Of a DNA stretch of 64,000 nt, positions 49,201 to 57,300 are shown piece by piece. The stretch spans positions 434,001-498,000 of the forward strand of contig NZ_SDWT01000002.1 in the NCBI RefSeq assembly GCF_004137255.1. The letters are read 5' to 3'. The translations under genes were made by a program, and so were the position numbers. Source of the DNA: Nocardioides oleivorans. GTDB taxonomy: Bacteria > Actinomycetota > Actinomycetes > Propionibacteriales > Nocardioidaceae. The notes beneath the pieces were generated by a model, which was given only the letters and a program-made list of their open reading frames with translations, was not told the origin of the DNA and searched no databases. The first letter of the stretch is position 1; every line of letters begins with the position of its first letter.

Positions 49201-50801
49201 GCCTCGGCGTGCCCGTCCCGGTCGGCACGCCCGACGCCTTCCTCCAGCTCCCCGAGGACCCGCTCGGCGACCTCGTCTCCCGCTACGCCCGCAGCCACGG
49301 TCCGTTCACCACGGCCGAGGTCGCGACCCGGCTCGGCCTCGGCGAGGCCGTCGCGCGGCAGACCCTGCAACGGCTGGCGCACCGGGGCCGCGTCCTCGAC
49401 GGCGAGTTCCGACCGTCCGGATCGGGCAGCGAGTGGTGCGACGCCGAGGTCCTGCGCAAGCTCCGACGTCGCTCGCTGGCCCGCCTGCGCCAGGAGATCG
49501 AGCCCGTCAGCCACGACGCGGTCGCCCGGTTCCTACCGGCCTGGCAGAAGGTCGGCGGCGGCCTTCGCGGCCTCGACGGCGTGATCGCCGCGATCGACCA
49601 GCTCGCGGGTTGCCCTGTCCCGGCCAGCGCCATCGAGCCGCTCGTGCTGGCTGCCCGCGTCCGTGACTACGAGCCCTCCATGCTCGACGAGCTCACCGCC
49701 TCGGGCGAGGTCATCTGGGCCGGCCACTCGCCGCTCCCCGGCAGCGACGGGTGGGTCAGCCTGCACCTCGCCGACCAGGCTCACCTCACGCTGCCCGAGG
49801 GCGAGGGCGACGAGGAGCCCGACGGCCTCCAGCGCGCTGTCCTCGACGCCCTCGACCCCGGCGGTGCGTGGTTCTTCCGCCAGCTCTCCGACCGCATCGG
49901 GGCGACGAGCGACGCCGAGCTCAGCACCGCCCTGTGGGAGCTGGTCTGGAAGGGCCTGGTCACCAACGACACCCTCGCCCCGCTGCGGGCGCTGGTCCGC
50001 AGCGGTACGCCGTCGCACCGCACCCGTCGTACGCCGCCGCGGCTGGGCCGCACGACCAGCGGGCGTGGCGGCGCCTCGCGAGGCCGGATGCCGGCCCGCA
50101 CGGGGCCGCCGGAGACCGCCGGCAGGTGGGCACTATTGCCCGAGCGGGACGACGACCCGACCCGTCGGGCGCACGCCCGTGCCGAGCACCTCCTCGAGCG
50201 ACACGGGGTGGTGACCCGCGGGGCCGTGATGAGCGAGCGCGTCGTCGGCGGCTTCGCAGGGGTCTACAAGGTGCTGAGCGCCTTCGAGGACACCGGTCGC
50301 TGCCGGCGCGGCTACTTCATCGAGGGGCTAGGTGCGGCCCAGTTCGGCAGCGCGGGGGCGATCGACCGGCTCCGCACCTTCTCCGAGCCCGACAGCCGCA
50401 GGTCCGGCGCCAAGGCCGTTGTGGTCGCGCTCGCGGCCACCGACCCGGCCAACGTGTTCGGCGCCGCGCTCCCGTGGCCGGAGCCGGTCGACCCCGACCG
50501 CGCGGGCCACCGCCCGGGTCGCAAGGCCGGTGCCCTCGTCGTCACCGTCGACGGGGAGCTCACCGTCTACGTCGAGCGCGGCGGCAAGACCCTGCTCACC
50601 TGGAGCGAGGAGATCGACGTGCTCACCCCGGCGATGACGGCCCTCGCCGACGCGGCGCGGCGCGGCGCCCTCGGCCGGCTGACGGTCGAGAAGGCCGACG
50701 GCCAGCAGCTCATCGGCGGCGGTGGGGAGACCCCCATCCGGCTCGCGCTCGCAGCAGCCGGGTTCGTCGCCACCCCGAAGGGACTGAGGCTCCGTGCCTG
50801 A
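46245..50801 (+). CDS. lhr: Large ATP-dependent helicase Lhr
   Basis: 1518-aa Lhr, a 3'-5' DNA/RNA-hybrid translocating helicase. SF2 core: motif I APTGSGKT (about 45-52), motif II IIDEVHAVAG, motif III GLSATVRPLEEV, motif VI HQVG-type (QRVGRAGHQ). A winged helix and the large Lhr C-terminal domains follow to the normal mycobacterial length. The nei2 gene overlaps its 3' end by 8 bp, as in Mycobacterium, where both are DNA-damage inducible. Confidence 0.95.
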   Translation: MTALDRFSAPTRAWFEASFAGPTPAQEGAWTSIAEGRHALVVAPTGSGKTLSAFLHAIDRLMTSERPDDKSRRTRVLYISPLKALGVDVERNLRAPLTGIKNTAERLEATVPDVTVGLRSGDTSPADRRKLGSTPPDILITTPESLFLMLTSQARETLRGVDTIIIDEVHAVAGTKRGAHLGISLERLDALLDKPAQRIGLSATVRPLEEVARFLGGTQPVEIVAPPSTKEWDLKVVVPVEDMTMPEEYDEEAGDPGRSQSIWPHVEEHVVDLVEQHRSTIVFANSRRLAERLTARLNEIAAARAGVEVEDGSGPGAQQPAQVMAQSGQSSGAEGLLAKAHHGSVSKEQRAIIEDDLKRGRLPCVVATSSLELGIDMGSVDLVIQIESPPSVASALQRVGRAGHQVGETSRGVLFPKHRGDLAQTAVAVERMRTGAIEKMSIPANPLDVLAQQVVAMLAMDEWQVDEMFALMTRAASYTQLPRSAFDATLDLLSGRYPSDEFAELRPRIVWDRVTGALTGRPGAQRLAVTSGGTIPDRGLFGVFLVGEKASRVGELDEEMVYESRVGDVFALGATSWRIEDITHDRVLVTPAPGIPGRLPFWKGDALGRPAELGAAVGAFTRELAAKPHDKAVALVRERGLDDYAATNLVTYVGEQREATQVVPSDTQIVVERFRDELGDWRLVVHSPYGTPVHAPWALAINARLRERFDVDGQAVASDDGIVIRIPDTDAEPPTGEVVVFEPEEIDQIVTQEVGGSALFASRFRECAARALLLPRRDPGRRSPLWQQRQRSAQLLEVASQYPAFPIVLEAVRECLQDVYDLPALVALLGRVQRREVTVVDVATTQPSPFARSLLFGYVAQFVYEGDSPIAERRAAALSLDQGLLAELLGRAELRELLDPEVLTEVEAELQWLADDRRARDAEAVADLLRLIGPSSTEEIRARAVDGADVEGWLASLADVRRVVEVRMAGEDRWTAIEDIGRLRDGLGVPVPVGTPDAFLQLPEDPLGDLVSRYARSHGPFTTAEVATRLGLGEAVARQTLQRLAHRGRVLDGEFRPSGSGSEWCDAEVLRKLRRRSLARLRQEIEPVSHDAVARFLPAWQKVGGGLRGLDGVIAAIDQLAGCPVPASAIEPLVLAARVRDYEPSMLDELTASGEVIWAGHSPLPGSDGWVSLHLADQAHLTLPEGEGDEEPDGLQRAVLDALDPGGAWFFRQLSDRIGATSDAELSTALWELVWKGLVTNDTLAPLRALVRSGTPSHRTRRTPPRLGRTTSGRGGASRGRMPARTGPPETAGRWALLPERDDDPTRRAHARAEHLLERHGVVTRGAVMSERVVGGFAGVYKVLSAFEDTGRCRRGYFIEGLGAAQFGSAGAIDRLRTFSEPDSRRSGAKAVVVALAATDPANVFGAALPWPEPVDPDRAGHRPGRKAGALVVTVDGELTVYVERGGKTLLTWSEEIDVLTPAMTALADAARRGALGRLTVEKADGQQLIGGGGETPIRLALAAAGFVATPKGLRLRA

Positions 50802-51585
50802 GGGAGACACCGTCTACCGCGCCGCGGCCAAGCTCGACCGCGCGCTGACCGGTCACCGGCTCACCGTCACCGACTTCCGGGTCCCGGCGTTCGCCACCGT
50901 CGACCTGCGCGAGGGCGAGGTGATCCGCACGCTGTCGCGCGGCAAGCACCTGCTCACCCGCATCGACCACCAGCGCGCCTGGACCCTCCACACCCACCTC
51001 AAGATGGAGGGCTCCTGGCACGTCTACCCCGAGGGCGAGAAGTGGCGGCGCCCCGGCGACCAGGTCCGCATCGTGCTCGGCATCGAGGGGCGCAACGCCG
51101 TCGGCTTCCAGCTCGGCATCGTCGAGCTGGTGCCGCGCGAGGCGGAGGCCGACCTGGTCGCCCACCTCGGGCCAGACCTCCTCGGCCCCGACTGGGACGA
51201 GGAGCGGGCCGTGGCCAACCTCCGGAGCGAGCCCGACCGGCCCGTCGCCCAGGCGCTGCTCGACCAGCGCAACCTCGCCGGCATCGGCAACATGTACATG
51301 GCCGAGCTCTGCTTCACGATGGGCGTGAACCCGGCCAACGCCGTGCGCACCGTCGACCAGCTGCCCCGGCTGGTGCGCCGCGGGAGGCAGATGCTCGAGG
51401 TCAACAAGGAGCGCGCGATCCAGACCACGACCGGCGACCTGCGCGAGCGGGAGCGGATGTGGGTCTACCGCCGCGACACGTCACCGTGCCGCCGATGTCG
51501 TACGCCGATCGCGGTAGCGATGCTCGGCGACCCCGGCCGCGAGCGGGCGACGTACTGGTGCCCGAGCTGCCAGCCCGAGCGGTAG
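50794..51585 (+). CDS. nei2: Formamidopyrimidine-DNA/endonuclease VIII-like glycosylase (Nei2)
   Basis: 263 aa. After Met removal the catalytic Pro-Glu of MPEGDTVYRAAAKL is exposed; LAGIGNMYMAELCF carries the helix-two-turn-helix, and the C-terminal zinc finger has CRRC and CPSC. It excises oxidised pyrimidines with beta/delta-lyase activity. The PEGD (not PELP) start marks the Nei branch. GTG 50794 overlaps the lhr stop by 8 bp, so translation is coupled. Confidence 0.92.
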   Translation: MPEGDTVYRAAAKLDRALTGHRLTVTDFRVPAFATVDLREGEVIRTLSRGKHLLTRIDHQRAWTLHTHLKMEGSWHVYPEGEKWRRPGDQVRIVLGIEGRNAVGFQLGIVELVPREAEADLVAHLGPDLLGPDWDEERAVANLRSEPDRPVAQALLDQRNLAGIGNMYMAELCFTMGVNPANAVRTVDQLPRLVRRGRQMLEVNKERAIQTTTGDLRERERMWVYRRDTSPCRRCRTPIAVAMLGDPGRERATYWCPSCQPER

Positions 51586-51602
51586 TCCGCACCTGGGCGG
51601 AC
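51585..51602. terminator. Hairpin between convergent nei2 and clgR
   Basis: GTCCGC-ACCTGG-GCGGAC immediately follows the nei2 stop and precedes the clgR stop (51608). Confidence 0.55.
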
Positions 51603-51607
51603 GGACC

Positions 51608-51922
51608 TCAGGCCGCGGAGGCGACCACGTCGCCGGCGGAGGCGATCGGTGCGGCCGCGATGGTGGGCACCGACAGGCCGAGGGCGACCTCCTCGAGCGC
51701 CACGGCGTCGGCGACCTCGCGCAGCACGTCGGACAGCGGGAGGTCCATCGCCTGGCACAGCGAGGCGAGGAGCTCGGAGGACGCTTCCTTCTGGCCGCGC
51801 TCGATCTCGGAGATGTAGCCCAGGCTCACCCGGGCCTCGGCCGAGAGCTCCCTTAGGGTCATCCCGCGCTGCATCCGCGCACCGCGCAGCACCTCACCGA
51901 GCAGTCGTCGGAAGAGCACCAT
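51608..51922 (-). CDS. clgR: ClgR-type XRE transcriptional regulator
   Basis: 104 aa. Helix-turn-helix RGARMQRGMTLRELSAEARV, then SLGYISEIERGQKEASSEL, nearly as in mycobacterial and Streptomyces ClgR, the activator of clp protease genes and other stress functions. The C-terminus ends in ASAA, like the Clp/Lon-sensitive C-terminal alanines of ClgR in Streptomyces. ATG 51922 has AAGGA 8 bp upstream. cinA lies immediately upstream, the common actinobacterial order. Confidence 0.9.
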   Translation of the reverse strand: MVLFRRLLGEVLRGARMQRGMTLRELSAEARVSLGYISEIERGQKEASSELLASLCQAMDLPLSDVLREVADAVALEEVALGLSVPTIAAAPIASAGDVVASAA

Positions 51923-51975
51923 GCGCGAGTCCTTCTGTTCGATGTCGGATGAGTCGAGGGGAAGTCGTCTGGCCC

Positions 51976-52002
51976 AACGCTACCCGAGGGCCCATTCTTC
52001 CC
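51976..52002 (-). promoter_or_regulatory. Candidate ECF-type promoter of clgR
   Basis: Minus strand GGGAAG (52002-51997), 18 bp, GTT (51978-51976), near the GGAAC-N18-GTT pattern of SigE/SigH-like factors. Mycobacterial clgR is SigE-dependent. One base of the -35 differs. Confidence 0.4.
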
Positions 52003-52005
52003 GGG

Positions 52006-52497
52006 TCACAACCTGCGATCCGGGACGAGTATGGCCGCCAGCACCGACAGCACCTCCGCGCACGTCGCCTCGCGGATCGCTGCCCGGTCCCCCGACAGGG
52101 CGAGCAGCCGGGTCTCCACCGACGACGGGCCGGCGACCGCGACCCACACCGTCCCGACCGGCTGGCCGTCCTGCGGGTCCGGACCGGCGACCCCGGTCGT
52201 CGCGAGCCCCCACGTCGCGTCGAGGCGACGTCGTACGCCTGTCGCCATCGCGGCCGCGCACTCCTCGGAGACCACCCCGTGCTGCTCGACGACCGAGGCC
52301 GGCACGTCGAGCGCGGAGATCTTCACCCGGGTCGCGTAGGACACCACGCCGCCGACGAAGCTCCGCGAGGCACCGGGGACGTCGGTCAGCCTGGCCGCGA
52401 GCAGGCCGCCCGTCAGGGACTCGGCAGTCGCGACCGTCTCGCCGCGCCGGGCCAGGCTGTCCAGGATCTCGGGCAGCATCAGCTCGGGCAACCGCAT
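52006..52497 (-). CDS. cinA: CinA C-terminal family nicotinamide-nucleotide amidase
   Basis: 163-aa PncC/CinA-C: SLARRGETVATAESLTGGLLAARLTDVPGAS contains the catalytic Ser region (shown here in parts: TAESLTGG), SYATRVKISAL, VVSEECAAAMATGVRR and GVAGPDPQDGQPVGTVW. It hydrolyses NMN to nicotinate mononucleotide. ATG 52497 is chosen; nothing in frame upstream resembles a start. It is transcribed divergently from the GH15 gene across 18 bp and towards clgR. Confidence 0.92.
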   Translation of the reverse strand: MRLPELMLPEILDSLARRGETVATAESLTGGLLAARLTDVPGASRSFVGGVVSYATRVKISALDVPASVVEQHGVVSEECAAAMATGVRRRLDATWGLATTGVAGPDPQDGQPVGTVWVAVAGPSSVETRLLALSGDRAAIREATCAEVLSVLAAILVPDRRL

Positions 52498-52515
52498 GTC
52501 CGCGAGACTAACGAC

Positions 52516-54294
52516 ATGGCACTCCCCATCGAGGACTACGCGCTGATCGGCGACCGCGGCACGGCCGCGCTGGTGGGGAGGGACGGATCCATCGACTGGC
52601 TGTGCCTGCCGCGCTTCGACTCCCCCGCCTGCTTCGCCGCCCTCCTCGGCACCGAGGACCACGGCCGGTGGCTGCTCGCCCCCGCCGACGAGGTCGTGTC
52701 GACGAGTCGGAGGTACGTCGACGGCACGGCGATCCTGGAGACGACCTTCACCACCGCCGGGGGCGAGCTGGTGCTGCTCGACGTGATGCCGGTGGGCGAC
52801 GACCGCGCGGACGTCGTGCGCCGCGTCACCTGCACGCGCGGGACGGTGCTGGTCCGCCACGACTGGGTGGTGCGCACCGACTACGGACGGGTGCGCCCGT
52901 GGGTCACCCGTGAGCACGCCCACGGCAACGAGGTCGTCGTCGCGATCGCCGGTCCCGACAAGCTGGTGCTGCGCGGACCACGACTGCCGGCCGGGCACAG
53001 CGGCCACCACCGCGACGAGTTCGAGATGAACGAGGGCGACGAGGCGACGTTCTCCACGACCTGGGTGCGGTCGTGGCGCGAGGTCCCGAAGCCGATGGGG
53101 TTCGACGAGCGGATCGCGGCGACCACCGACCAGCAGCGCGAGTGGTCGGCCCGGTCACCCAGCGACGTGCCGCACGCCGACATGGTGCGGCGCAGCCTCC
53201 TCACCCTGATGCTGATGACGCACGCCGACACGGGCGGGATCGTCGCGGCACCCACCACCTCGCTCCCCGAGGACTTCGGCGGCGAGCGCAACTGGGACTA
53301 CCGGTTCTGCTGGCTGCGCGACGCCGCGCTGACGCTCGAGTCGCTGCTCGGCGCCGGGTACGCCGACGAGGCACTCGAGTGGCGCCACTGGCTGCTGCGG
53401 GCGGTGGCCGGCGACCCTGCCGACCTCCAGATCATGTACGCCGTCGACGGCGGCCGTGACCTGCCCGAGCGCGAGCTCGGCCACCTCCCCGGCTACGCCG
53501 ACAGCCGGCCGGTGCGGATCGGCAACGGCGCCGTGACGCAGCGCCAGAACGACGTCCTCGGCGAGGTGATGATCGCCCTCGAGCTGTCGCGGCAGGCGGG
53601 GCTCGACGAGACCCGCAACTCGTGGGCCCTCCAGCGCGCCCTCGTCGAGGAGCTCGCCGAGCACTGGGACGAGCCCGACAACGGGCTGTGGGAGATCCGA
53701 GGGCCGCAGCGGCACTTCACCCACTCGCGGGTGATGGTGTGGGTCGCCTTCGACCGCGCTGTGCGCGCCGTGGAGGACCACGGGCTCGAGGGGCCGGTCG
53801 AGCGGTGGCGCGAGCTGCGTGACCGGGTGCGTGAGGAGGTCCTCGACAAGGGCTACGACGCCGAGCGCGGCACCTTCACGCAGCACTACGACACCCGCGA
53901 GGTCGACGCCTCGCTCCTCACCATCCCGCTCGTCGGGTTCCTCCCCGGCGACGACCCGCGCGTGCTCGGCACCATCGACGCGGTCACGGACGACCTGATG
54001 CGCAACGGGCTGCTCGTGCGCTACCGGACCCAGAGCGGGGTCGACGGCCTGGAGGGCGACGAGCACCCGTTCCTGGCCTGCTCGTTCTGGCTGGTCGCCG
54101 CGCTCGCTGCCGCGGGCCGGCGCGACGAGGCCGAGGAGCTCATGGAGCGCCTGTGCGGGCTCGCGAACGACGTGGGGCTGCTCTCCGAGGAGTACGACAC
54201 GACGTACGACGGTGGCCGCGGCCGCATGGCCGGCAACTTCCCGCAGGCGTTCAGCCACCTCGCGCTCGTGCAGGCGGCCCTCGCCCTGCGGTAG
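52516..54294 (+). CDS. Glycoside hydrolase family 15 protein (trehalase/glucoamylase)
   Basis: 592-aa cytosolic GH15 enzyme: LPIEDYALIGDRGTAALVGR, DGSIDWLCLPRFDSPACF, then the catalytic (alpha/alpha)6 barrel with NWDYRFCWLRDAAL, LPGYADSRPVRIGN and GLLSEEYD. Mycobacterial homologues are trehalases. There is no signal peptide, so an intracellular role in trehalose or maltodextrin turnover is likely. The start ATG 52516 has no ribosome site. It is divergent from cinA. Confidence 0.92.
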   Translation: MALPIEDYALIGDRGTAALVGRDGSIDWLCLPRFDSPACFAALLGTEDHGRWLLAPADEVVSTSRRYVDGTAILETTFTTAGGELVLLDVMPVGDDRADVVRRVTCTRGTVLVRHDWVVRTDYGRVRPWVTREHAHGNEVVVAIAGPDKLVLRGPRLPAGHSGHHRDEFEMNEGDEATFSTTWVRSWREVPKPMGFDERIAATTDQQREWSARSPSDVPHADMVRRSLLTLMLMTHADTGGIVAAPTTSLPEDFGGERNWDYRFCWLRDAALTLESLLGAGYADEALEWRHWLLRAVAGDPADLQIMYAVDGGRDLPERELGHLPGYADSRPVRIGNGAVTQRQNDVLGEVMIALELSRQAGLDETRNSWALQRALVEELAEHWDEPDNGLWEIRGPQRHFTHSRVMVWVAFDRAVRAVEDHGLEGPVERWRELRDRVREEVLDKGYDAERGTFTQHYDTREVDASLLTIPLVGFLPGDDPRVLGTIDAVTDDLMRNGLLVRYRTQSGVDGLEGDEHPFLACSFWLVAALAAAGRRDEAEELMERLCGLANDVGLLSEEYDTTYDGGRGRMAGNFPQAFSHLALVQAALALR

Positions 54295-54316
54295 CAGGAC
54301 GAGGGCCGCGAGCCGT

Positions 54317-54334
54317 GCCGGTGTGCGGACCGGC
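54317..54334. terminator. Hairpin between convergent GH15 and secreted nuclease genes
   Basis: GCCGGT-GTGCGG-ACCGGC, a 6-bp stem located 23 bp after the GH15 stop and 10 bp before the convergent stop. Confidence 0.5.
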
Positions 54335-54343
54335 GGCCGTGGG

Positions 54344-57300
54344 TCAGCGCTTGATGCGGAGCTTCACCACGGTCTTCTCAGCGGCCACGTCGCCGTTGCC
54401 CGTGAAGCGGACGACGACCTTCTTGGTGCCGGGGTTCTTGAAAGCCGGCAGCTTGATGATGGCGACGCCCTTCTTGCTCACCTTCACCTCGACGACCTTC
54501 TTGGTGCCCTTCACCTGGGCGGTGACGGTGCCCCTCGGGTTCGCGCCGTCGGCCGTGACCTTGACCTTGACCTTGAACCGGACCTTCTGGCCGACCTTGC
54601 CCTGGGCGTTGAAGGACTTGATCGTGGCCTCGGCCTTCTCCTCCGGGGTCGGGACCGGCTCCGGGTTCGGGCTCGGCGTCGGGGTCGGCGTCGGGTTGGG
54701 CGTCGGGTTCGGCGTCGGGTCCGTGGTGGGCGGGGTCGTCGTGCCGGCCTTCACCGGCAGGGTGACCCGCGTCCTGGACGGAGCGGCGACGAGCTCGACC
54801 GTGGCACCCGTGGGCGTCCCGGCGGGGACCGTCAGGTTGATCGACGCGACACCGGCGGTGACCGGGAATTCGCCGATCGTCGTACGGGTCGAGCCGTTGA
54901 CCAGAGTCGCGGTGACCTTGGTGGTGGCCGGGCTTCCCTGGGAGGTCAGGTCCAGCGTGGTGCCGGTGATCGGCGCCACGGTGCCACCCGTCGCCGTACC
55001 GAGCTGGAACGACGCGGCCTGACCGGCGGTCAGCTCGGACGGCAGGCCGGTGGCGAAGACCTGCTGACGGGCGAAGTCGGGCGACAGCGGCTTGTTCGTC
55101 GCGAGGTAGTCCCGCCAGAGCTGGCCGTCGAGCACACCGGTGTCGACGGACTTGCCCTGCGTGAAGGCACGGAAGTTGTCACCACCAGCAGCCAGGAAGG
55201 AGAGCGTCGAGACCGTGTAGGTCTTCGCCGGGTCGAGCAGCACACCGTTGATGCGCACGGAGGTGATCCGCTCGCCCGCAGGCTTGGACTTGTCCGCCGT
55301 CACCTCGACGTTGTCGGACAGGGCGAGCTGCAGGTACGGCCGGCTGGGGGCCGGACCGCTGAGCACGGACTGCCACTGCTGCTCCAGGACGGACTTGAGC
55401 GTCGAGCCCGACATCTCCACGATCGCGACCGTGTTGTTGAACGGCAGGACCGCGTTGGCCTCGGCGTAGGTGACCACACCGTCGACGTTGGCCGCGTTGG
55501 AGCTGGTGTCGCCCTTGAAGGTGAGCTCGGCGCGCAGTCCACCCGAGTTGGTGATGCCCAGGTCGGGCTTGGCGAACTTCGCCGCACCGTCGCGGAGGGC
55601 GTTGGCCACCAGGCCACCGAGCGTCGACTCGGAGGCGCGGTCGTCACGCGATCCACCGGTGTATCCGCCGGCGCCCTGCGTGCCGCCCGTGTGGGCCGTC
55701 GTGATGTCTCCGGTGATCCGACCGATCTCCTGGTTGCCCACGACTGCCGCCTTTGCGAGGGCAGCGTCGACGATCGTCTTGACCGTGGACACGGCACCCA
55801 GGCTCAGGTTCTCGTTGGTGGCGCGAGCGACGTTCTTCTGCGTGTGCGAGGTGACCGTGCCGGTGGCGGGGTCGAACGTCAGGACGATCTGGCCGATGAA
55901 CTCGCCGTAGCTGCCGGTCTGCAGGACCGGACGGGTGGTTCCGGCGGGCGCTCCGGGCACCTGGGCGTCCCAGGCGTACTGCTTGTGCGTGTGGCCGGTG
56001 AAGATGGCGTCGACCTGGGCAGACGTCTTGGTCACGATGTCGGTGAAGGCGCTCGGCTGGGCGAGCTCCTGCTCGAGCGTGGCGCCCTCGGGCGTGCCGG
56101 CACCGGCACCCTCGTGGTACTCGGCCACGATGACGTCGGCCTCGCCGTTGGCCTCGTCGCCGTCGCTGAGCTGCGTGGCCACGCGGTTGACGGCAGCGAC
56201 CGGATCACCGAACGTCACGTCCGCCACACCGGCCGGAGAGACGAGCGAGGGGGTCTCGGACGTCACGACGCCGATGACACCGACTGTCACACCGCCGACC
56301 TCGTAGGTCTGGTACTCGCGGAGCGCCGGGGTCGTGGTGCCCTTGCCGTACACGTTGGCACCGAGGTAGTCCCAGCTCGCCGCGGAGTCGACACGACCGG
56401 TCAGGTCGGCGAAGCCCTGGTCGAACTCGTGGTTGCCCACCGCCGAGGCCTCGAGGCCGAGCGCGTTGAGGACATCGATGGTCGGCTGGTCCTTGTCGAG
56501 CGCGGAGGCGAACAGCGACGCACCGATGTTGTCACCGGCGGAGAGGAACAGCGTGTTCTCGTTCTGGGCACGCAGCTGCTCGACGGTGGTGGCGAACCTG
56601 GTGGTGTTGGCGTCGATGCGACCGTGGAAGTCGTTGATGTTCAGCAGCTGGACGTCGACCGGGCCCGTGGGCGCCGACGCGGTGGACAGGCCGACCTTGA
56701 TCGGGTCGTGGTCCGAGGCGCGGAACTGGTTGGGCTCGTAGAAGTCGGTGACGTTGTAGTTGTGGCGGCTGTACTCGAACGCGATGGCCTCGCCCGAGTT
56801 GATGTTCCAGATGTCCGAGCCGGTCACCATCTCCACTCCCGCCGGGTTGGCGAGGATGTGGTCGAGCGAGCCGGACTGGCCGCTGAACGAGTAGGTGTAC
56901 TCACCCTCGGGCGCGAGGTTCTCGTAGTCGTCGCCGTGGAGGACCTGCATCGGGTCCTCCATGGAGTACGAGTTGAAGTCACCCGTCAGGAAGATCGCAC
57001 CGTTGCCGCCGAGGGCGTCGGAGAATTCCGTGGCAAAGTCCGACAGCGCGCCCGCCTGGGCGACGCGGTCCGCGTTCGAGAGACCCTGGCCCGTGCCGTC
57101 GTCGGCGCCCGAGCCCTTGGACTTGAAGTGGTTGACGATCACGGTGAACGCGTCCGAGCTCGGAGCTCCCACCTCCTTGAAGCCCTGGGCGAGGGGCTGA
57201 CGCGCGTTGTTGAACGCGGCGTTGCCGACCAGCACCTTCGAGGTGCCGACCATGGCGACCTCGGCGGGCTGGTAGATGAACGCGTTGCGGATGACGTCCT

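Noticed and set aside
47181..49514. A 777-codon minus-strand frame inside lhr
   Set aside because: Lhr is complete and well conserved on the plus strand; the opposite frame has low-complexity acidic/Val/Gly composition.
54675..54722. Regular 12-bp repeats as a possible CRISPR or regulatory array
   Set aside because: They are in frame and encode a Thr-Pro linker; there are no unique spacers.
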